Shown here: positions 27,283-36,782 of the stretch, in pieces
How positions within the stretch are numbered: the stretch's first letter is position 1
Layout: each line of letters begins with the position of its first letter
Assembly (NCBI RefSeq): GCF_003627955.1
Contig: NZ_RBWS01000001.1
Coordinates: 620,001 to 684,000 of the forward strand
Length of the DNA: 64,000 nt
From: Sphingobacterium puteale
GTDB lineage: Bacteria; Bacteroidota; Bacteroidia; Sphingobacteriales; Sphingobacteriaceae
Direction of reading: 5' to 3'
The notes under the pieces: generated by a model
What the model saw: the letters and a program-made list of their open reading frames with translations, nothing else
What the model was told of the DNA's origin: nothing
The model's database searches: none
Program-made: the position numbers and the translations under genes

Positions 27283-27612
27283 TTAATTGTTTAACATGCC
27301 ATAAACTTCATTCATGTAATACGATTCTTGCAAAGCATCCCTAAAGTTTTGCCATTGTTCTTCATCAAAGGAGAAAACGATATCAGGATAGGGTGTCTTC
27401 ATGATCAAGCGAAACTCCCCATCCGGGAATGTACTGAAGAATAGTTCATCACCATTACTCTTAATAATGTTTAGAAAGTCGAAAAACTTGTTCTGCGTAA
27501 ATGTCAGTACAAAACTTTGCTGCCAGATATAATATGTTCTGCACTTATGGCAAACACTAATGTGGGTATCTCCGCGTTGACTTAGGATCTTGGTATCACA
27601 CATACTATACAT
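27283..27612 (-). CDS. Small Cys-containing protein, DUF6686-like
   Basis: A 109-residue cytosolic protein; ATG 27612 and ATG 27603 (MCDTKIL) are both possible. It contains a CHKC knuckle (about 21-24) preceded by a single Cys, then an FTQNKFFDFLNII helix. The pattern MC..K.L...C..C....FxxF resembles a small Bacteroidota family I remember as DUF6686; this is from memory and uncertain. A minus-strand -7 box TACATTTG lies at 27642-27649. Function unknown; the Cys pair may bind a metal. Confidence 0.6.
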   Translation of the reverse strand: MYSMCDTKILSQRGDTHISVCHKCRTYYIWQQSFVLTFTQNKFFDFLNIIKSNGDELFFSTFPDGEFRLIMKTPYPDIVFSFDEEQWQNFRDALQESYYMNEVYGMLNN

Positions 27613-27641
27613 ATTTATTTAGACTTATTATAAATAATATT

Positions 27642-27649
27642 CAAATGTA
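27642..27649 (-). promoter_or_regulatory. -7 promoter box for the DUF6686-like gene
   Basis: Minus-strand TACATTTG (TAnnTTTG). Confidence 0.5.
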
Positions 27650-27680
27650 AGCATTGTTTTTAGAATAACAAGTATTTAAA

Positions 27681-27720
27681 CAAAAAAAGGAGATATATTT
27701 TTTTATATCTCCTTTTTTTG
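27681..27720 (-). terminator. Terminator of the M3 peptidase gene
   Basis: A 17-bp perfect stem with core GGAGATATA and A7/T7 flanks, loop of six T. It is positioned 13 bp after the stop at 27733. Confidence 0.92.
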
Positions 27721-27732
27721 TTTCATGTGGGA

Positions 27733-29844
27733 TTAATTCAATCCTCTTTTCTTCAATAAATATTTCGGATCCGGATCTGCTCCTCTAAAGATGCGGTACA
27801 TTTTTGCGGGATCATCTGTTCCTCCTTTTTCAAGGATATTCTTACGGAATGAATCCGCGGTCGCTTTATCGTACAGCGATTTCTCCTTAAAGGCTGCAAA
27901 AGCGTCTGAATCCAATACTTCTGACCAGATATACGCATAGTAACCTGCTGAATAACCTCCAGCAAAGATATGCTGAAAGTAAGTGCTTCTATAACGTGGT
28001 ATAATTGCTTCTATAATACCAATTTTCTTCATTGCCGATTTTTCAAATCCATTGACATCTTTCGAAATTTCTTTGGTTGTGGCATGATAGTCCATATCGA
28101 GCAATGCTGCCGAAAGATATTCCACTGTCGCGAAGCCTTGATCAAAAGTGCCTGCTTTTTCCATTTTCTGAATCAAGGAGTCCGGCATGGCCTCTTTGGT
28201 CTTAAAATGTTTTGCATAGGTTTTTAACACTTCTGGATCTGCGGCCCAATTTTCCATGACCTGTGAAGGTAATTCCACAAAGTCGCGTGGCACGGAGGTA
28301 CCCGCCATAGATCTGTACCGAACATTGGAAAGCAGGCCATGTAAGGCATGTCCAAATTCGTGGAATAACGTAGTCGCCTCATCAAAAGTCAGTAAGGCAG
28401 GATCTTTTCCGACAGGTTTTGTGAAATTACATACGATCGAAATTACCGGTGCAACACGTTTACCATCTTTTGTGGACTGATCGCGGTAAGATGTCATCCA
28501 TGCGCCACCACGTTTCGATTCACGCGGAAAGAAATCCGCATACAAAAGTCCCAGATGTGAACCATCTTTGTCTTTCACTTCGTACACCTCGACTTCCTTA
28601 TGGTAAGTGGGTACGTTATTTAAGGCAACGAATGTCAGACCATATAATTTGTTTGCTACAGCAAAAGCGCCTTCACGTACCGCTGGCAGGCTCAAGTAGG
28701 GTTTTATTTCATCTTCATCCAATGCAAAGCGTTTTTTGCGGATAATCTCCGTATAATACCTCCAATCGTAGGGAGCAACCGTAAAAGTACCGCCCTCAGC
28801 TTTGATTTCTTTTGCGATATCAGCTTCTTCACCCTTGGCTTTTGCCAAAGCAGGTGTCCATAACTTATTCAATAAAGCATAGACATTTTCAGGTGTCTTA
28901 GCCATGGATTCTTCTAGGACGTAGGCCGCATGCGATTTATAGCCCAATAGTTTCGCCTTTTGAAGACGTAGATTAACAATTTTCTGAATGATTGCTTTGT
29001 TATCATTCGTATTATCGTGGTTGCCGCGCATCTGATATGCTTCCCAGATCTGTTTTCTCAAATCACGGTTTTTAGCATACTGCAGGAAAGGCATAATCGA
29101 AGGATTCTGTAAGGTAAATACCCATTTGTCCTTCTTGCCTTTACTAACGGCTTCTTCAGCAGCAGCTGTTTTCAAGGATTCAGGCAAACCTTCCAATTGG
29201 CTGGCTGAATCTACCACAAGCTGGTAGACATTGGTTTCAGCCAAAAGGTTCTGGCCAAACTGTGTCGTCAATGTCGAAAGTTCGGCATTGATCTTTTTCA
29301 TTTTTTCTTTATCAGCATCCTTCAGATTGGCACCGGAACGTACAAAGCTCTTATAGGTCTCTTCCAAAAGCTTGTTGTCCTGCGAATCTAAACCAAGCGT
29401 ATTACGGCTATTCCAAACGGTCTTGATTTTATCAAATAACTTGGAATTCATCGAAATCTCATCGGAATGACTGGACAATATTGGCGCCAGATCTTTCGCA
29501 ATAGCCTGAATACTATCGTTGGTATTTGCGCTATTTAAATTATGAAATACAGTGGATACGTTGTTTAACAAGCTTCCTGCATTTTCAAGGGCTACTATCG
29601 TATTTTGGAACGTAGGCTTATCGGAGTTATTGACAATGGTGTCAATCTCCAGATTATGTGCTTTTATTGCCTCTTCAAAGGCAGGTCTGAAATGTTCGGT
29701 TTTGATCTTGTCAAATGGTGGAACATTAAAGGGCGTCTCATAGGCTAATAAAAGAGGATTATCTGTCATCATTTTTTTTTCCTCACAACCAACAAATGCA
29801 GTTGCCACTATCATTAAAAATGGCAAAAGTTGTCTTTTCTTCAT
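27733..29844 (-). CDS. dcp: M3 family metallopeptidase (peptidyl-dipeptidase Dcp type), lipoprotein
   Basis: A 703-residue zinc peptidase. The N-terminus MKKRQLLPFLMIVATAFVGC gives a lipobox with Cys20, so it is probably envelope-anchored. The HExxH zinc site is in LFHEFGHALHGLLSN (about residue 488-502) with the downstream Glu expected near FVELPSQVMENW. TSVPRDFVELPSQ, GGYSAGYYAYIWSEVLDSDAF and the N-terminal NPLLLAYETPFNVPPFDKI are Dcp-type blocks. It cleaves C-terminal dipeptides from peptides. It is monocistronic. Confidence 0.9.
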   Translation of the reverse strand: MKKRQLLPFLMIVATAFVGCEEKKMMTDNPLLLAYETPFNVPPFDKIKTEHFRPAFEEAIKAHNLEIDTIVNNSDKPTFQNTIVALENAGSLLNNVSTVFHNLNSANTNDSIQAIAKDLAPILSSHSDEISMNSKLFDKIKTVWNSRNTLGLDSQDNKLLEETYKSFVRSGANLKDADKEKMKKINAELSTLTTQFGQNLLAETNVYQLVVDSASQLEGLPESLKTAAAEEAVSKGKKDKWVFTLQNPSIMPFLQYAKNRDLRKQIWEAYQMRGNHDNTNDNKAIIQKIVNLRLQKAKLLGYKSHAAYVLEESMAKTPENVYALLNKLWTPALAKAKGEEADIAKEIKAEGGTFTVAPYDWRYYTEIIRKKRFALDEDEIKPYLSLPAVREGAFAVANKLYGLTFVALNNVPTYHKEVEVYEVKDKDGSHLGLLYADFFPRESKRGGAWMTSYRDQSTKDGKRVAPVISIVCNFTKPVGKDPALLTFDEATTLFHEFGHALHGLLSNVRYRSMAGTSVPRDFVELPSQVMENWAADPEVLKTYAKHFKTKEAMPDSLIQKMEKAGTFDQGFATVEYLSAALLDMDYHATTKEISKDVNGFEKSAMKKIGIIEAIIPRYRSTYFQHIFAGGYSAGYYAYIWSEVLDSDAFAAFKEKSLYDKATADSFRKNILEKGGTDDPAKMYRIFRGADPDPKYLLKKRGLN

Positions 29845-30015
29845 ATCGTCTGATTATTCCTGATTTTTTTTTCAAAGATAATAAAATTAGGCAAATACAG
29901 GAGCCCCACCTCTTTCCATCCTAAGTCAGCAAAAAACCGTCATCCTATTGTAAAACAAAAACTTATTCACAATTCTTGTTAAAAATATTCTGTCAATTTG
30001 GATAAAAATATATTA

Positions 30016-31092
30016 ATGAACGCTATTAACCGTTTCTTTTGGGGGTGTGCAGGTGTACATCAAGAAACTCTTGAAAAGTATCCCGAGGAGCATAGTAAGT
30101 ACACAGCCATAGGTGCTACTATCTTTTTTACTGGATTATTTGCCAGTCTTTCTGGTGGATATGCGATGTATTTTGTATTCAGCGGAGGAACGTTGGACTG
30201 GTTTCTGGCCATCGTATTTGGCATCATTTGGGGATTGGCGATATTCAATATGGATCGATATATCGTATTGAGTATTAATAAATCCAAAAGTGGCTGGATG
30301 CAACTCCTACAGGCGCTGCCCCGTATTCTGCTGGCTATTTTAATCGGTTTAGTCATTTCCCGACCTTTGGAGCTAAAAATTTTCGACAAAGAGATCCGCG
30401 AGAATTTACGTGTACGTTACCTTGCTGACCAACGCGCAAAGATCGACACCCTCAATAATACATTCAACAAAAAATACAGCAATGAGGTCAATCAATTAAA
30501 GGCAATAAGTGTAGAACGTGATTCACTTGAATCTAGTATCAAGACCGACCGCACCAAATTAAATTATGAAATCTATGGTAATAAAACCACGGAGACATCG
30601 GGTGTGATGGGTTATGGTCCCTATGCTAAAATGAAGGAAGAAGATCTTAAAAAGAAAGAAGCTTATCTGGACACGCTGCGTAATAAAATAGCAGCACAAC
30701 AAAATGCTATCCGTCAAAAGCAAAAATTTGAAGGGATACTGGATCAAAAGGTTCTGTCAAATGCCTCGCTGGACAGCGCCGTGAACGTTGCTGGTTTCGC
30801 CGATCGCAATTCGGCGCTGGGCAATCTGCACTATGATGCCAATGGAAAGGTCAACGAATCCAATGCAAATGCGGTATTCTTTATCGCCCTGCTCTTTGTG
30901 TTTCTGGAATGTCTTCCTGTCATTGTCAAACTATTGGCCGGACGCGATCCTTACGACAATGAAATTCAGAATCTAAGAACCTTACATGATTACGAATCGG
31001 ATACCAATCTCGTTGTGGAGAAAGAGGCTGTTGATCGTCTAAAGGATACTTATGTGGATGTTTCCATCAATAAACGCATGAAAGAACTGTAG
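30016..31092 (+). CDS. DUF4407 membrane protein
   Basis: A 358-residue inner-membrane protein from ATG 30016; a TTG at 29998 is part of a promoter-like CAATTTG. There are three N-terminal TM segments (about 30-120) including IWGLAIFNMDRYIVLS, the DUF4407 hallmark, then a long coiled coil (about 145-250) and a last TM helix (FFIALLFVFLECLPVIVKLL, about 288-307) followed by a charged cytoplasmic tail. Function of DUF4407 is unknown. It is alone in its transcription unit. Confidence 0.85.
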   Translation: MNAINRFFWGCAGVHQETLEKYPEEHSKYTAIGATIFFTGLFASLSGGYAMYFVFSGGTLDWFLAIVFGIIWGLAIFNMDRYIVLSINKSKSGWMQLLQALPRILLAILIGLVISRPLELKIFDKEIRENLRVRYLADQRAKIDTLNNTFNKKYSNEVNQLKAISVERDSLESSIKTDRTKLNYEIYGNKTTETSGVMGYGPYAKMKEEDLKKKEAYLDTLRNKIAAQQNAIRQKQKFEGILDQKVLSNASLDSAVNVAGFADRNSALGNLHYDANGKVNESNANAVFFIALLFVFLECLPVIVKLLAGRDPYDNEIQNLRTLHDYESDTNLVVEKEAVDRLKDTYVDVSINKRMKEL

Positions 31093-31098
31093 GGAGGT

Positions 31099-31250
31099 AT
31101 TAGTATTGAGTAGTGAGTAGTGAGTATTGAGACTTTGGTGGGTCAAGCCTTCGGCTTATGTCATATAGGTGAGTTTGCTTTATCTTTTAGTATTGAGATA
31201 TTAGTATTTAGTATTGAGACTTTAGTGAGCTCAAGCCTTCGGCTTACGAC
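31099..31250. repeat. Two-copy GTATTGAG-type intergenic repeat
   Basis: Copy 1 (31124-31158) and copy 2 (31211-31246) both read GTATTGAGACTTT(A/G)GTG, then TCAAGCCTTCGGCTTA, 87 bp apart. Each is preceded by shorter TAGTATTGAG/TAGTGAG runs. AAGCC-TTC-GGCTT forms a small hairpin. A similar GAGTATTGAGATATG-type run occurs at 51331-51362. Confidence 0.75.
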
Positions 31251-31309
31251 CTTAGATTGAGGATTGAAGTTGTTATGCCTGCAGAACCTGCCGGACAGGT
31301 AGGGCCTCA

Positions 31310-32632
31310 TTATTCGTCCTCGTCCAGAAATTTAGCGTCGATCTGTTTATTTGCTTTTGCTCCCAATCGTTTCAGCTTCTCCACTTTTCCGATAACATTT
31401 CCGGCACCAGTGGACAGCTTTTTGGTCGCATCCTCATGGCTTTTCAGCGCGCGTTCCAGCTGATTTTGAACCTGCTCCATATCCGTCAGGAAGCTCACAA
31501 ATTTATCGTACAAACTGCCTGCTTCTTTGGCGATTTCAATCACATTGCGTGTCTGGCGCTCTTGTTTCCAGATACTGGCGATCGTACGCAATGTCGCTAG
31601 CAGCGTGGATGGGCTGACGATAACGACCTTGCGGTCCCAGGCATCGCTGAATAAATCTGGTTTTTCTGCGACAGACATACTCAATGCAGATTCGATCGGC
31701 ATAAACAACAAGACAAATTCGGGCGACTCTATCCCATACAACTCATGATAGTTTTTGGCGGAAAGTTCCTTCACGTGATTTTCGACGGACTGTACATGTT
31801 GTTTCGCGAAAATTGCACGGTCTTCATCAGTCTCCGCATTTACCCAACGCTCATAAGCGATCAAGGAGACTTTAGAATCCACAATAAGATGTTTATCTTC
31901 CGGGAGATCAATAATTGCATCGGGCTGCATTCTCCGCCCTTCGGCATCCATCAGGGAAACCTGTAGCCTAAATTCACGGTCTTTCATCAGTCCCGAACGT
32001 TCCAGGACCCTTTCTAAAATCACTTCCCCCCAATTACCCTGCTTTTTGGTATCTCCTTTTAAGGCCTTGGTTAAACTATTGGCTTCATCTTTAATCTTGA
32101 GACTCTGTTCGACCAATTGCAATACAACGCCCTTCAAGGAATTGCGCTCAGCCGCTTCCTGATTATAATTTTTATCTACCTTCTCTTCAAACAGCTTGAT
32201 TTTTTCCTTTAAGGGATCCAGGATCAGACCGAGTGAACGATGATTTGTTTCGGTAAATTTCTGGGTCTTCTCTTCCAATATTTTATTGGCGATCACTTGA
32301 AATTCATTGTTAAACTGTCTTTTTATTTCAGCGATTTCATTCTTTTGTTCCTGGAATTTATCCAATTGGGCCTCATAGAAGGAACGTGTACTTTCCAACG
32401 AGCGCTCAGCGACCAATACACTCTCGCGCTCTTTATCCAATTCGTTCCTTAGCATTAAACGTTCTTCGAGCAGACTTTGCTCCCGTTGCTGTGAACGCGC
32501 CAGTTCTATTTTCAATGTTTCCATCTCCTTATTCGGACCGATATCCAAACCAGGCGCGGTATTTTTTTTTAATACCAATATGATCAAAATGACTAGCAAC
32601 AAGACAATGCCTGCAAAGAAAAATATTTCCAT
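31310..32632 (-). CDS. rmuC: DNA recombination protein RmuC
   Basis: A 440-residue protein with an N-terminal TM anchor (2-22), a long coiled coil (about 35-190) and the RmuC nuclease-like domain (about 190-410). Its blocks are KGDTKKQGNWGEVILERVLE, MQPDAIIDLPEDKHLIVDSK, ALSMSVAEKPDLFSDAWDRK and VSPSTLLATLRTIASIW. RmuC restricts inverted-repeat recombination and limits genome rearrangement. Family length is normal. Confidence 0.93.
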   Translation of the reverse strand: MEIFFFAGIVLLLVILIILVLKKNTAPGLDIGPNKEMETLKIELARSQQREQSLLEERLMLRNELDKERESVLVAERSLESTRSFYEAQLDKFQEQKNEIAEIKRQFNNEFQVIANKILEEKTQKFTETNHRSLGLILDPLKEKIKLFEEKVDKNYNQEAAERNSLKGVVLQLVEQSLKIKDEANSLTKALKGDTKKQGNWGEVILERVLERSGLMKDREFRLQVSLMDAEGRRMQPDAIIDLPEDKHLIVDSKVSLIAYERWVNAETDEDRAIFAKQHVQSVENHVKELSAKNYHELYGIESPEFVLLFMPIESALSMSVAEKPDLFSDAWDRKVVIVSPSTLLATLRTIASIWKQERQTRNVIEIAKEAGSLYDKFVSFLTDMEQVQNQLERALKSHEDATKKLSTGAGNVIGKVEKLKRLGAKANKQIDAKFLDEDE

Positions 32633-32870
32633 GAATTTATATTTTACGAGAATAGCAGCTTGGCTTTCGTACCGTGTAACTGCTATTGAAATTTTTGATT
32701 TACGTTAAGTTTCCGCGGAAGTATAGATGGATCGTTTCGTACGATCGTACCCCTTTTGACCGATGCATGTATGTTCTTTTCGGGAACTCTGCAATCACTC
32801 CAGTGTCACTGGCTTTTGGACAGCTCATGGATAGTTATTTCATGAGGAGTGATCCGCCATTTATTGTTGC

Positions 32871-34058
32871 CTATTGCAGCTTTTGATGGGTCTTCCACCA
32901 TAGATCAGGCATTTCGCCAGAAACCGCAAGCTGATAATCTTCATAACGGCATGGCACCAGATAATACCTTTCATTGACTGATTTTGATCCAAAGTAAGGT
33001 ACCTGTATCCACCAGCGGTCAGATTTTTTGCTTTTCACAAAAACCAATTCATGTTCTTCATTTTCGAGTGTTGTACGATAGATAATATAGGAGGATTTCG
33101 GGTACAACGGTGTATCTTGTTTACGGTTATAATAACCATCAATAAAACACCAGACCATCTGCGACACCAACATGGCTGTCTGTTCCATCGGGTCAAATGT
33201 GGGGTTCAGTTCATAGAAACCGATAGAAGTACATTTGTCGGACATACCGGCATAGCGTGCCAGCTGACAGGCTTCGTCGCCGTACAGCCCATTTGGAATT
33301 GCATTGGCATTGCCCGGCGCCTCCGAAGCACGGATGGCCCCGATGTCAAAGCTTATCATATCGGCCGCCCGGATAAGGGGTTCGGACTGATCCATCCTAC
33401 CCGCGATCATGCCCACACGGGTGGCATTGAAAAACAATTTGTCGTACATATTGATGGATTCTTTACTGACAAGGTAGGTTTGGTAAGCAATGGAATTCAG
33501 GTTAAACAAATAATCGGGCTGATGTAGAATAATGTGATTGACATAAGACCTCGAATTGAGGCTGACATTTTCTGCTTCTTCCTGATTGAGATCAAAACGT
33601 GAATCCACAATAGCAAGCTCAATCTTTCGTTCCAAATTCTGGTATCCCAAGTATTGTGCATAAGTCAAATCCTGTCCGCCACCAATAATAATCGGAAGGA
33701 TATTAGCTTTCACCAATTCTTCTACCACAGATTTCAGTGCGACATAGGTATCTTGAATGGTATTCCCCGCTTTTATATTGCCTAGATCTACTATATTCAT
33801 CTTATAATCGCCCTGATACAGCGTATAAAGATGTTTGCGTACCGCATCGGGAGCTTTGTCGGTCCCGTTATTATTGATGGATGCCCGATCTTCCTGTACA
33901 CCGACAATTGCCAACTGGGGCTTATCACTTTCCTCCCAGGCCGGAAAATCGGTCTCATAGGCCCGGATCACATTCCCTAACTGGGAGTTCAGGAAACCAT
34001 GCTCAGGAGAAATACTTGTAATTGAAATCGGACTAAAAAACACGGACAATGACGACAT
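32871..34058 (-). CDS. Arginase/ureohydrolase-fold protein with degenerate metal site
   Basis: A 395-residue protein with an arginase-superfamily fold (annotated in relatives as formimidoylglutamase). The three metal motifs are recognisable but changed: GGGHD is GGGQD (Q129), DAHxD is DSRFD (152-156, His replaced by Arg), and SFDxD is SFDIG (second Asp replaced by Gly240). Three of the usual manganese ligands are therefore missing and hydrolase activity is doubtful. A C-terminal extension of about 80 residues (TTLENEEHELVFVKSKKSDRWW and so on) is not part of classic arginases. Probably a lineage-specific non-enzymatic or altered protein. Confidence 0.78.
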   Translation of the reverse strand: MSSLSVFFSPISITSISPEHGFLNSQLGNVIRAYETDFPAWEESDKPQLAIVGVQEDRASINNNGTDKAPDAVRKHLYTLYQGDYKMNIVDLGNIKAGNTIQDTYVALKSVVEELVKANILPIIIGGGQDLTYAQYLGYQNLERKIELAIVDSRFDLNQEEAENVSLNSRSYVNHIILHQPDYLFNLNSIAYQTYLVSKESINMYDKLFFNATRVGMIAGRMDQSEPLIRAADMISFDIGAIRASEAPGNANAIPNGLYGDEACQLARYAGMSDKCTSIGFYELNPTFDPMEQTAMLVSQMVWCFIDGYYNRKQDTPLYPKSSYIIYRTTLENEEHELVFVKSKKSDRWWIQVPYFGSKSVNERYYLVPCRYEDYQLAVSGEMPDLWWKTHQKLQ

Positions 34059-34165
34059 AAGCTATAGTTTGTTTAAGACACCTCATTTTTTGGGATGCAA
34101 CTCACACAAATATCCATTTATTAACTAACTTTTGAAAACATTATTTTTAACAGTATCTTTATCAA

Positions 34166-35137
34166 GTGATATTAATAACTGGAGGAACAGGTTTTTTAGG
34201 GTCTACGCTAATCAAACAATTGATAGACCGCGGAATTGACGTCATTGCCATCAAAAGAGCTCAATCGACTATTCCGGCAGCCCTGCTGTCCTCATCATTG
34301 ATTCAATGGATTGATGCAGATATCAACAATTATTTTGAGCTCGAAGATGCGCTGGAAGGAGTGACAAAAGTATATCATTGCGCGGCGCTGGTTTCCTATC
34401 AGAAGAAAGACACCAAATCACTTTTTAAAGTCAATGTAGAAGGGACAGCTCATATTGTCAATCTATGTTTAGAAAAGGGCATTCGCCTGCTTCATGTCAG
34501 TTCAATCGCGGCTTTGGGCACAAATAAGGACAATCTGCCAGTTTCGGAGAAAGACCATTGGGAACACACTTCGACGACCTCTAATTATTCGCTTTCCAAA
34601 TATCAGGCAGAAATGGAAGTTTGGCGCGGTATTACCGAGGGGCTGGATGCTGTTATTGTTAATCCATCTGTCATATTGGGCGCAGCGGCCAAAGATAAGG
34701 GATCGGGAGCATTGTTCTCAATGATCAATAAAGGATTGAAGTTTTATCCAAAGGGGAGTGTTGGGATAGTTGACGTAGAGGATGTCGCAACAATCATGAT
34801 CCAATTAATGGAAAAAAGCGATATTACTGCTGAACGTTATATCATCAATCACCTCAACATCCTCAATAAAGATTTGCTCAGTGTAGCCAGTGTCCTAATG
34901 AACAAGCCTGAGCCCACGATTGAAGTTTCCGAAACACTTCTTCAGATCGCGTCCACTGTCTCTGGTATGTTATCTGTCTTCAAGAAATCGGGTTCTTCGC
35001 TGACCAAAGAAACGGCCGCGGCATCAAGTGCTAAATTACAATACTCCAATGCGAAGGTCCAGTCACTCCTGAACCACAACTATCGCCCATTGGAACAAAC
35101 ATTAAAAGAAATTGCAAATTTGTACAACAAACAGTAA
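34166..35137 (+). CDS. NAD-dependent epimerase/dehydratase (extended SDR)
   Basis: A 323-residue extended short-chain dehydrogenase. The start is GTG 34166, since the Rossmann motif ITGGTGFLGS begins almost immediately. NADP/NAD binding, YHCAALVS, catalytic Ser in LLHVSSIAALG and YSLSK (YxxxK) are all intact. TATCTTTA at 34154-34161, one mismatch from TAnnTTTG, ends 4 nt before the GTG, so the mRNA may be leaderless. The C-terminal substrate domain does not identify a substrate; dihydroflavonol-reductase-like proteins are closest in flavour. Confidence 0.85.
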   Translation: MILITGGTGFLGSTLIKQLIDRGIDVIAIKRAQSTIPAALLSSSLIQWIDADINNYFELEDALEGVTKVYHCAALVSYQKKDTKSLFKVNVEGTAHIVNLCLEKGIRLLHVSSIAALGTNKDNLPVSEKDHWEHTSTTSNYSLSKYQAEMEVWRGITEGLDAVIVNPSVILGAAAKDKGSGALFSMINKGLKFYPKGSVGIVDVEDVATIMIQLMEKSDITAERYIINHLNILNKDLLSVASVLMNKPEPTIEVSETLLQIASTVSGMLSVFKKSGSSLTKETAAASSAKLQYSNAKVQSLLNHNYRPLEQTLKEIANLYNKQ

Positions 35138-35304
35138 AACAACATAAATAGTAAACAACCAAACCCTGAACCCATCATGAGTGTATCAAATTATCTGATA
35201 AAAAAAATATAGCCTGCATGTTTATGATTGATTCATTTGCTAAACAGTATTCCAGTGAAACAATCACAAACCTCCATTGCTTTATTAAGAAATGATTGGT
35301 TGTC

Positions 35305-35427
35305 CATGATAGCTTCATCGTCATTAAAAACAAGTTACGATAAAACCGTCATGAGTTTAACCAAGTCACAACTCAATAGTGATACGTACCGCACATGATA
35401 GCTTCATCACCATTAAAAAACAAGTTA
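35305..35427 (+). repeat. Imperfect 33/34-bp direct repeat in the serB leader
   Basis: Copy 1 at 35305-35337 and copy 2 at 35394-35427 share CATGATAGCTTCATC, then CATTAAAA(A)ACAAGTTA, differing by two substitutions and one extra A. Copy 2 ends 5 bp before ATG 35433. The offset is 89 bp. It suggests either local duplication of a leader segment or paired regulatory sites. Confidence 0.7.
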
Positions 35428-35432
35428 TTAAG

Positions 35433-36725
35433 ATGAAAAATTATTACATCATTGATTTTGATAGTACATTTACGCAAGTAGAAGCGCTCGATGAGCTCGC
35501 CCGGATCTCACTTGAAGATCATCCTGACCGCGAAGCGATCTATCAAGAAATCGAACGATATACCAATCTTGCCATGGAAGGCAAACTTTCCTTCCGCGAA
35601 GCACTCGCCGGCCGGGTAAAATTATTGAATGCCAACAGAAGCCACTTGGACAAACTCGTATCTCACCTCAAGAAAAAGGTATCAACATCCTTCTCACGCA
35701 ACCGGGAGTTTTTCAGAAAACATTCTGATACGGCTTGGATCGTTTCCGGAGGTTTTAAGGAGTTTATCACCCCCGTTGTGACGCCCTATCATATCAAAAC
35801 CGAGAATATCTATGCAAATACGTTCAGATTTGATGCGGAGGATAATATTATCGGGTTTGACGAAGAAAATCCTTTGTCCAACGAAGGTGGAAAAGTACAA
35901 TTACTTAAACAACTCAATATCGAGGGACGGCTTTTTGGCATTGGCGATGGTTATTCGGATTTCCAGCTAAAAGAGTCCGGATTGATTGAAAAATTCTTTG
36001 CCTTTACAGAGAATATTCAGCGCAAAAGTGTCACTGAAAAAGCAGACTTCATTACACCCAGCTTTGATGAATTCTTGTACGTGAATGATTTACCACGTGC
36101 GATCTCTTACCCTAAAAATCGGATTCTGTGCCTCATTGTCGGCGACGTTCCTGAGATTGCAGCCCATATTTTAAAAAGAGATGGTTTCTCGGTCCGCACA
36201 AAAGAGACCTTCGAAGAAAAATATGTGAAGGATGTTGGGATGCTTTTGTTGGGCAACAATATCGACATTACCGATGAACAGCTGCAACAGGCAGATAAGC
36301 TAAAAACGATCGGTTATCTGGGCGATATCAAGGGGCATATCAATAAGGATATCTGTAATGCCAAAGGAATTGTCGTCTTTGATGATAAAAAAAGCAAGAA
36401 GAAAAATTCGGAATTTATCCCACGTCGCATGGCCGAATTTATCAACAACGGCGATACGTATTTAAGCCGTAATTTCCCGAATTTGGTCTTACCAAAAGTA
36501 AAACAGGTGACGAGATTGCTCCATATCCATAAAAACGTTCCGGGTATTATGGCCCAAATCAATAATGTATATGCACAGAATGATATCAATATCGTTGCAC
36601 AGTTCCTGATGACCAAAAGTGATATCGGTTACGCTGTTACTGATATACAAGGTGAGTATGATAAAGATCTATTGAAGCAATTGAAACAGATTGAAAATAC
36701 GATCAAGTTTAGAATATTGTATTAG
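35433..36725 (+). CDS. serB: Phosphoserine phosphatase fused to a truncated phosphoglycerate dehydrogenase with ACT domain
   Basis: A 430-residue protein; I start at ATG 35433 (MKNYYIIDFDSTFTQ) because the longer GTG-started frame would read through the leader repeat. The HAD phosphatase (about 1-215) has DFDST (D8, D10), SGG (105-107), K154 and GDGYSD (171-176), all intact. Residues about 229-320 resemble the N-terminal substrate-binding part of SerA (DEQLQQADKLKTIGYLGDI). Residues 332-360 (FINNGDTYLSRNFPN) match the segment just before SerA's ACT domain, and 358-430 is a SerA-type ACT domain (RLLHIHKNVPG). The NAD-binding domain is absent, so SerA activity is impossible; serine feedback sensing is inferred. 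Confidence 0.85.
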   Translation: MKNYYIIDFDSTFTQVEALDELARISLEDHPDREAIYQEIERYTNLAMEGKLSFREALAGRVKLLNANRSHLDKLVSHLKKKVSTSFSRNREFFRKHSDTAWIVSGGFKEFITPVVTPYHIKTENIYANTFRFDAEDNIIGFDEENPLSNEGGKVQLLKQLNIEGRLFGIGDGYSDFQLKESGLIEKFFAFTENIQRKSVTEKADFITPSFDEFLYVNDLPRAISYPKNRILCLIVGDVPEIAAHILKRDGFSVRTKETFEEKYVKDVGMLLLGNNIDITDEQLQQADKLKTIGYLGDIKGHINKDICNAKGIVVFDDKKSKKKNSEFIPRRMAEFINNGDTYLSRNFPNLVLPKVKQVTRLLHIHKNVPGIMAQINNVYAQNDINIVAQFLMTKSDIGYAVTDIQGEYDKDLLKQLKQIENTIKFRILY

Positions 36726-36782
36726 ATCAATTGGTTCGGGATATCTACGCCATGCTGTGACTCAATTTAATAAGACAATAAA

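Noticed and set aside
32686..32886. 66-codon plus-strand frame between rmuC and the arginase-like gene
   Set aside because: It starts at TTG, has no promoter box and overlaps the end of a well-supported minus-strand gene.
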